A stretch of DNA of 64,000 bases, from NCBI GenBank assembly GCA_018873245.2, contig JAEMBT020000001.1, positions 806,001 through 870,000 on the forward strand. Reading direction: 5' to 3'. Below are positions 59,476 to 64,000 of the stretch, piece after piece (the stretch's first letter is position 1; the number at the start of each line of letters is the position of its first letter). The notes below the pieces were generated by a model. It did not search any database. It had not been told where the DNA came from and saw only the letters and a program-made list of their open reading frames with translations. The position numbers were made by a program, and so were the translations under genes. The DNA comes from Archegozetes longisetosus. Taxonomy: Eukaryota; Arthropoda; Arachnida; Sarcoptiformes; Trhypochthoniidae.

Positions 59476-60359
59476 TTAATCTTGCTTAACTTGAAAAACT
59501 TTATTGGGTTTATCTATGAAAAAATTGGTCAAAGTACGATACCTATAAGCCTCTGGTTCTATAGTTATCACTTTGACATCCCACTTGTTCATTTCTCTTC
59601 GAAGTGCATCAGAGAGCGAGACGACTGCATGTTTGCTCATACTATAAAACGGAAGTCCAGAAGATGTGAACCTTCCGGCAATACTTGCGATGTTTACAAC
59701 TCGACCATTGCTCATACGGATCAGCGGTAAAAAGTGCCTTGTGACTCGAGTCAAACCAATCACATTGACATCGAGTACTTTTTTAAGATTGTTCAAACTT
59801 CCCCATTCAGTTTCGCCAACTGTAAACAGACCCGCATTATTAACTATTGCCCACAACTGGTCCCCACCATATTTTAAATATTTTTCTATAGAAATTCGTG
59901 CTCGTTTCACGTCGTCATCATTTGTCACATCCATCGGTATGACCTGCAAATTTGCTTTCTTTAAGGCTTGAGCACCAGCTCCATCAGGATCCAAACAAGC
60001 GGCAAAAACTTTGATTCCATGAGAATTTAATTTGATGGCCAATTGATGCCCAAACCCGGTGTCGCATCCTTTTCACAGAAGAGACAAATGCCATATTTTT
60101 ATTTGTGAAAAAAGTTTATTATATTCTTTTGAATACCAGTTATTAGGACTGCTTTTCCCGAAGTGTTAACCATCTGTTTTTTCATTTGTCTTCTAACAAA
60201 CTTTGTGATCTGCCATGAAGTCCATAAGTAGAGTGTAAATGCGCCAAAAAATGTCAAAATAGAACTAATACTAAATAATTTGGTGAACAGTAATAAAAAT
60301 ATTAATATTAATAAATATTGTAATACAAATGAATCGAGTGAAAGCATTATTCGTTGCAT
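59476..60359 (-). CDS. Membrane-anchored short-chain dehydrogenase (SDR9C/retinol dehydrogenase-like), C-terminally short
   Basis: NAD(P)-dependent oxidoreductase, Rossmann fold. Exons 60359-60137 and 60068-59476 with a 68-bp GT-AG intron give 271 aa; the join rebuilds the cofactor motif TGCDTGFG (74-81). Two hydrophobic segments (about 14-47) should anchor it in the ER membrane. Further motifs: NNAG, catalytic Ser203, Tyr216 and Lys220 (YSMSK), and IEP before the end. Relatives such as RDH or 17-beta-HSD6 types are about 317 aa, so some 45-80 residues of the substrate-binding C-terminus are missing, replaced by a short unmatched tail (FFIDKPNKVFQVKQD). AATAAA (59473-59468) comes just after the stop. 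It may be a truncated gene or a pseudogene in the making; the substrate is unknown. Confidence 0.85.
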
Positions 60360-61272
60360 AAAACTTCAAATAACATGAAATAATGACTTAATTAGAAAGT
60401 CTATGCTAAATTTCAACTTTTGCAGACTTATCCACCATTAGATTAGGTTATATACAATACAACATTTGACTTTTATCAGAAATATTAAAGTATACTTATA
60501 TTTATCAGAAATGAAGTCACTATAAGGCACAAAAGTCCAATCTTGATAAATAGTAACCAAATGCAAGATAATAATCACAAGTATTGCTAGTGCGTCTCGA
60601 GTCTAATCGAAGTCTTAGCTGGAAAAACAACTTCTATTTCATTTCTGGAACCTATTAAATAACTCGTGGTCGATAAGTTAAGTATTTAATAGTTGTGTAT
60701 TAATTAATTACTTTTTGATGAATTAAGTTGAAAAGTTTCTCTACTTTCGTATTGATTTGTTTGTATTGGCTCCATTTTAGATATGGGTTTTGATGGAGTA
60801 TTGATCGTTTGTATCAATCCTTATTAGAAATCAATAGAATTGAAGATGAATTAGATTTAAATTTGAGGAATATGATTAAATGAGAATGAGAATGCATCGC
60901 AAACCACTTTTCATATACATTGAACATTGAATGAGCTGAAAACAAAAGTCAATAAATCACAACTATACTGAAATAAACAGATATGACAACTATTGCAAGA
61001 ACTTGAGAAATTTTATAACTTTATTAACTTGATAGTATGAAAAACAAAACAATATTAAATAATTTAGAGTCATATTATAGTTTAGCAAAGAGTCTACAAT
61101 TATTACAGCTTTCGGGTCTTATATCTTGAGCAAACTTATAAACTGATGATAATACAAAGTTATATATTTAGACCCGAATCTATTCCAAACATCAAAATTT
61201 GATAGCCTTATCTCCAATCATAGGTTTGACGGAAAATTAATTTATTTTTCTCATGTTTACCATTTGTTTTGG
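60360..61272. other. Intergenic between SDR and peritrophin-like genes
   Basis: Divergent gene pair: the shared upstream region of about 1 kb is AT-rich. Only the TATA-like site at its right end stands out. Confidence 0.45.
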
Positions 61273-61302
61273 TATAAAACTCATGTTTGTCTCAGTCCTT
61301 AC
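61273..61302 (+). promoter_or_regulatory. Likely core promoter of the peritrophin-like gene
   Basis: TATAAAA at 61273-61279 is followed by an initiator-like TCAGTC at 61292-61297 and by TACTC near 61300. The ATG is at 61366, so the 5' UTR would be about 65-70 bases. Confidence 0.55.
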
Positions 61303-61365
61303 TCATAAAACTTTTACAAACCGTGTTTCTATTTTCGGAAAAGCTAGTTTTTTATATGATCCACA

Positions 61366-61808
61366 ATGAGCTTAAGTTTTAAAGCAGTTTTGTTCGTCAA
61401 TTGTGTATCAATGCTTGTGTCTTCGAAATATGTAAGTAAAACTTTGAGTTCCAGAATTTCAACATAACAATCAATTCTTCAAAGGTTGCTATCGATACAT
61501 TCGACAATGATGAAGAAACAACTATAACTCACTTGAGTGAAATCACAAAGGAAAGCACACAAATAGATTCAACTACTGAATCAAATAGCTTTGTATGTCC
61601 GGTAACAACTGGTGACGATCTAAGTACTGATTCCAGTCAAAATGATGGAAGTGATTTGTATCCTAATCAAGAAGACTGTCATTCTTATTATCAGTGTTCC
61701 AATGGCAGAGCAATCAAAAAAAGATGTCCGAGTAATCTAGTATTCAATAATAAGCTTAAAGTTTGTGATTTCATTGAAAACACAGATACTAAAGATTGTA
61801 AGCTATAA
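61366..61808 (+). CDS. Secreted chitin-binding protein, single peritrophin-A domain, two exons
   Basis: Exons 61366-61431 and 61485-61808, with a 53-bp GTAAGT...AAAG intron in phase 0, give 129 aa. Exon 1 codes almost exactly for a signal peptide (MSLSFKAVLFVNCVSMLVSS). A Thr/Ser/Asp-rich stretch (about 25-75) follows, likely O-glycosylated, then one ChtBD2/peritrophin-A domain with the six cysteines in order: Cys of FVCP, DCHSYYQC, RCPSNLVF, VCDF and the final DCKL. The aromatic residues of YYQC and the F of NLVFN fit chitin binding. Secreted single-domain proteins of this kind occur in peritrophic matrix and cuticle; mite allergen group 23 is similar in size and layout, but I do not claim orthology. 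AATAAA at 61809-61814 and 61875-61880. Confidence 0.88.
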
Positions 61809-63794
61809 AATAAACTGAGCTGTCTTTAATTTGTCTGATCTTTCCACTTTATATATATGTAGCACTTAGAAAATAATAAAATACTATCAATCATCACCAA
61901 TAACAATAATTATGATTGGTTCATTGCAAGCCTAACAAATCAAACTTTTAGTATTTCACTTTAGATTAACATTCTTAATTAAATTTAGCTAAATATTATA
62001 TTACTTTATATTACTTCAAATAAGTTCTTGAGGAATATTGAAGCCTTCAGAGTTGACTAAATGAACTTAAGGTTTGTTTGAGCTAAACTTAATGAAGAGA
62101 AAAAAATAGATAACATGAGTTCATAAATTTACTGAATGTGGAAGTACATGAGTTGATTTATTGTACAAGTACATTATTATATTGTATCTATCAAATGATC
62201 ACATATTCTAAAAGCAAACTCAGATTTAATTCAATAGCTCAATGAATTTTGCAATAAACTTGTCTCAAACTTAATCTTAAAAAAAGCAGAAAATCATTTC
62301 AATGGGATAGCATGAAGAACTTGGGATCCAAATGACTAAAGTACTTACATATATTGAATAAAAACTAATTCTGTCTTTTGTATGAAATGCCATATATACC
62401 ATTGTAAATGTCATTCATATTCTGGTTAACTTTAGGTTATATTGATTGTGGTAGGCTTCTTAAACTAGACTGGCATTTATAAAGTAGTATTGTAGAAGGT
62501 TATTTAAAACAGTATATAGGATATTCCGTGCTAAAGCTTCAATTCTTTCACTCATTTTATCAACCATTACAATCAACCATTAATAAATAATTTATCATTT
62601 TCATTAAACTATTTTCATAGTTTGACTCGTTACTTAAAAATTGTTTTATTGCATTCAAAATAATTGTAAAATTAACTTAGATCCAATTCTTTAATCACTT
62701 TCGGCAACATATTTCAAACTCTTTATTTAGGTAGCTAAAACTCCTAAAACTTGTTAACTTTGTATCGAAAGTAACTAAAAATAAACCACTACAGAATAGT
62801 AAAGATTATTAACTTTAAACAATTCAAAACTGACTGAATCGAATGCTGAACAAATAGTGATTCAATGTATGTATGTTGACAAAAGCTTCTCAATCAAGTT
62901 TGTCATTACAATTATTTGAGTTTAAAAGCTCTTATTTTTGTATCTATTCAAACTTTTATTTCCAACAATACATTTCTCGTTGTAAAGTTTCCTTCAAAGA
63001 TTCTCAATTCAACTAAACTGAAAATCTTTTTCAAATCCTTCATATATTGAATACATTCACAATATTGTATACACACAAAGATTTTCAGAATATTGCTCAA
63101 AGCACACATTTTTGTTATTTTGTATTTTTTGCTTTTTTAATCTTTCATTCCGTTATTTAACTAAAAATAATGAGCGACTCCACGAAAAATTGTATTCAAT
63201 TAAATTATCAGTTTATCAAAGTTCTGAATGATTATTATGAATTATTATGATCGTTAATTATCTGGGACTAATGATTCAAATTTACATTACTATGAATATC
63301 AGTGTGAGAGAACAATAATTTAGAGAAACTAAAGTACGTATCATAAAAATTCACTTTTAACTTTGTAAGTTCTCTTCCAAATATCGCAAAGACATACAGT
63401 TGAATGGAATCGATAGAATATAGTTAAAGGCATCGTTACATGAGTGATGATAGTCCAGGCCCAGAATCTGTTCAAATATTTCAATTAAAATAACATAAAT
63501 TTTTGATACAATGGCTCGAGGGAATTGGCATAGTTTTAAATGATCATAAATAAAGAACTAAATACTAAATGAGTCTGAATAAAACACTATAGACTACACA
63601 CTTATTTACTTAGTATAGCATTTGAACCTTAACACATATTTAGCTTAAAAAGTTATTTACAGACTATAAGCGCAGTTAATAGCAGAATAAAGATATTTAG
63701 GATAAGTTTTACTAAAATCTTTTTCATGTATGAGTTCCGATTCTTCAAAGAGTGATTCCTATTACATCCGAATATTAGTTATAGAGTTATTTAC
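61809..63794. other. Non-coding: peritrophin 3' flank and probable otopetrin intron
   Basis: Nearly 2 kb with no exon that I can recognise. I looked on the minus strand for the C-terminal otopetrin segment expected after the exon at 63795-63919 and did not find it here. The interval may be part of a long intron. Confidence 0.45.
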
Positions 63795-63919
63795 CCATAA
63801 AAGTGCATTTGCACCGGGTTAGAGTCAGCTCTTCTTGTCTCCAGTGTGTTAATGGCCCACATCGCAAAATTGCACACCAAAAGAAAAGTCACCATTTCTC
63901 GACCCGGTTTACGACGCAT
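63795..63919 (-). CDS. Otopetrin (proton channel) internal exon
   Basis: One 125-bp exon on the minus strand, with acceptor TTTCAG before 63919 and donor GTAAAT after 63795, open throughout. It codes for RRKPGREMVTFLLVCNFAMW, then AINTLETRRADSNPVQMHFYG. This is the highly conserved region of otopetrins that covers one of the last transmembrane helices and the short loop after it. Otopetrins are acid-sensing or acid-secreting H+ channels of the plasma membrane. Upstream exons must lie beyond the right edge. The last exon, expected to read like W-x-W-T-I-I-T-H, was not seen. The exon is too short to tell which paralog it is. Confidence 0.85.
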
Positions 63920-64000
63920 CTGAAAGTAAGTATATAGGCATCTTTAGTTTATCTTTTATCATGTTTCGGCTTTTTTGATAATTATCAGTATTTCACTTAT

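Noticed and set aside
59482-59971. Plus-strand open frames opposite the SDR gene
   Set aside because: Antisense shadows of the conserved minus-strand SDR exon.

Overview
Eukaryotic nuclear DNA, strongly AT-rich. Genes are on both strands and are either intronless or split by short GT-AG introns (mostly 53-120 bp). Animal-only families (KLHL20, otopetrin, M1AP, NAF1, AQR), a secreted single-domain chitin-binding protein of peritrophin type and a candidate amidated neuropeptide point to an arthropod. The small introns and gene mix suggest a mite or another chelicerate, but that placement is inference.

Layout. 0-8 kb: NAF1 (minus), a nearly intact Merlin DNA transposon with a perfect 8-bp target-site duplication, and a homolog of the plant/fungal 'pathogen-related protein' family. 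7.7-12.3 kb: the spliceosomal helicase AQR (minus, four exons), interrupted by a one-base expansion in a homopolymer. 12.8-18.3 kb: a hAT relic, a HIG1-domain gene, a TIR-bearing MITE-like element and a secreted aldo-keto reductase with a clear TATA box. 18.3-46.7 kb: about 28 kb with no convincing gene. It holds a hAT-type MITE with a perfect 8-bp duplication, several foldback elements, microsatellites, one candidate promoter with a non-coding exon, and a doubtful ORF pair that looks like a voltage sensor. 46.7-64 kb: a neuropeptide-like precursor, M1AP (meiosis), KLHL20 (five exons), a tandem-repeat galectin, a 111-aa orphan, a short-chain dehydrogenase lacking its C-terminal part, a peritrophin-like gene, and one otopetrin exon at the right edge.

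The genes do not form an operon or an obvious single pathway. They are mostly housekeeping (RNA biogenesis, splicing, respiration, ubiquitin ligase adaptor) mixed with secreted or lineage-specific genes. I did not find a convincing novel multi-gene system. The most useful observations are the transposons with readable insertion footprints, the AQR frameshift, the M1AP homolog, the neuropeptide candidate, the pathogen-related homolog and the edge otopetrin exon. No tRNA, rRNA or CRISPR was recognised.
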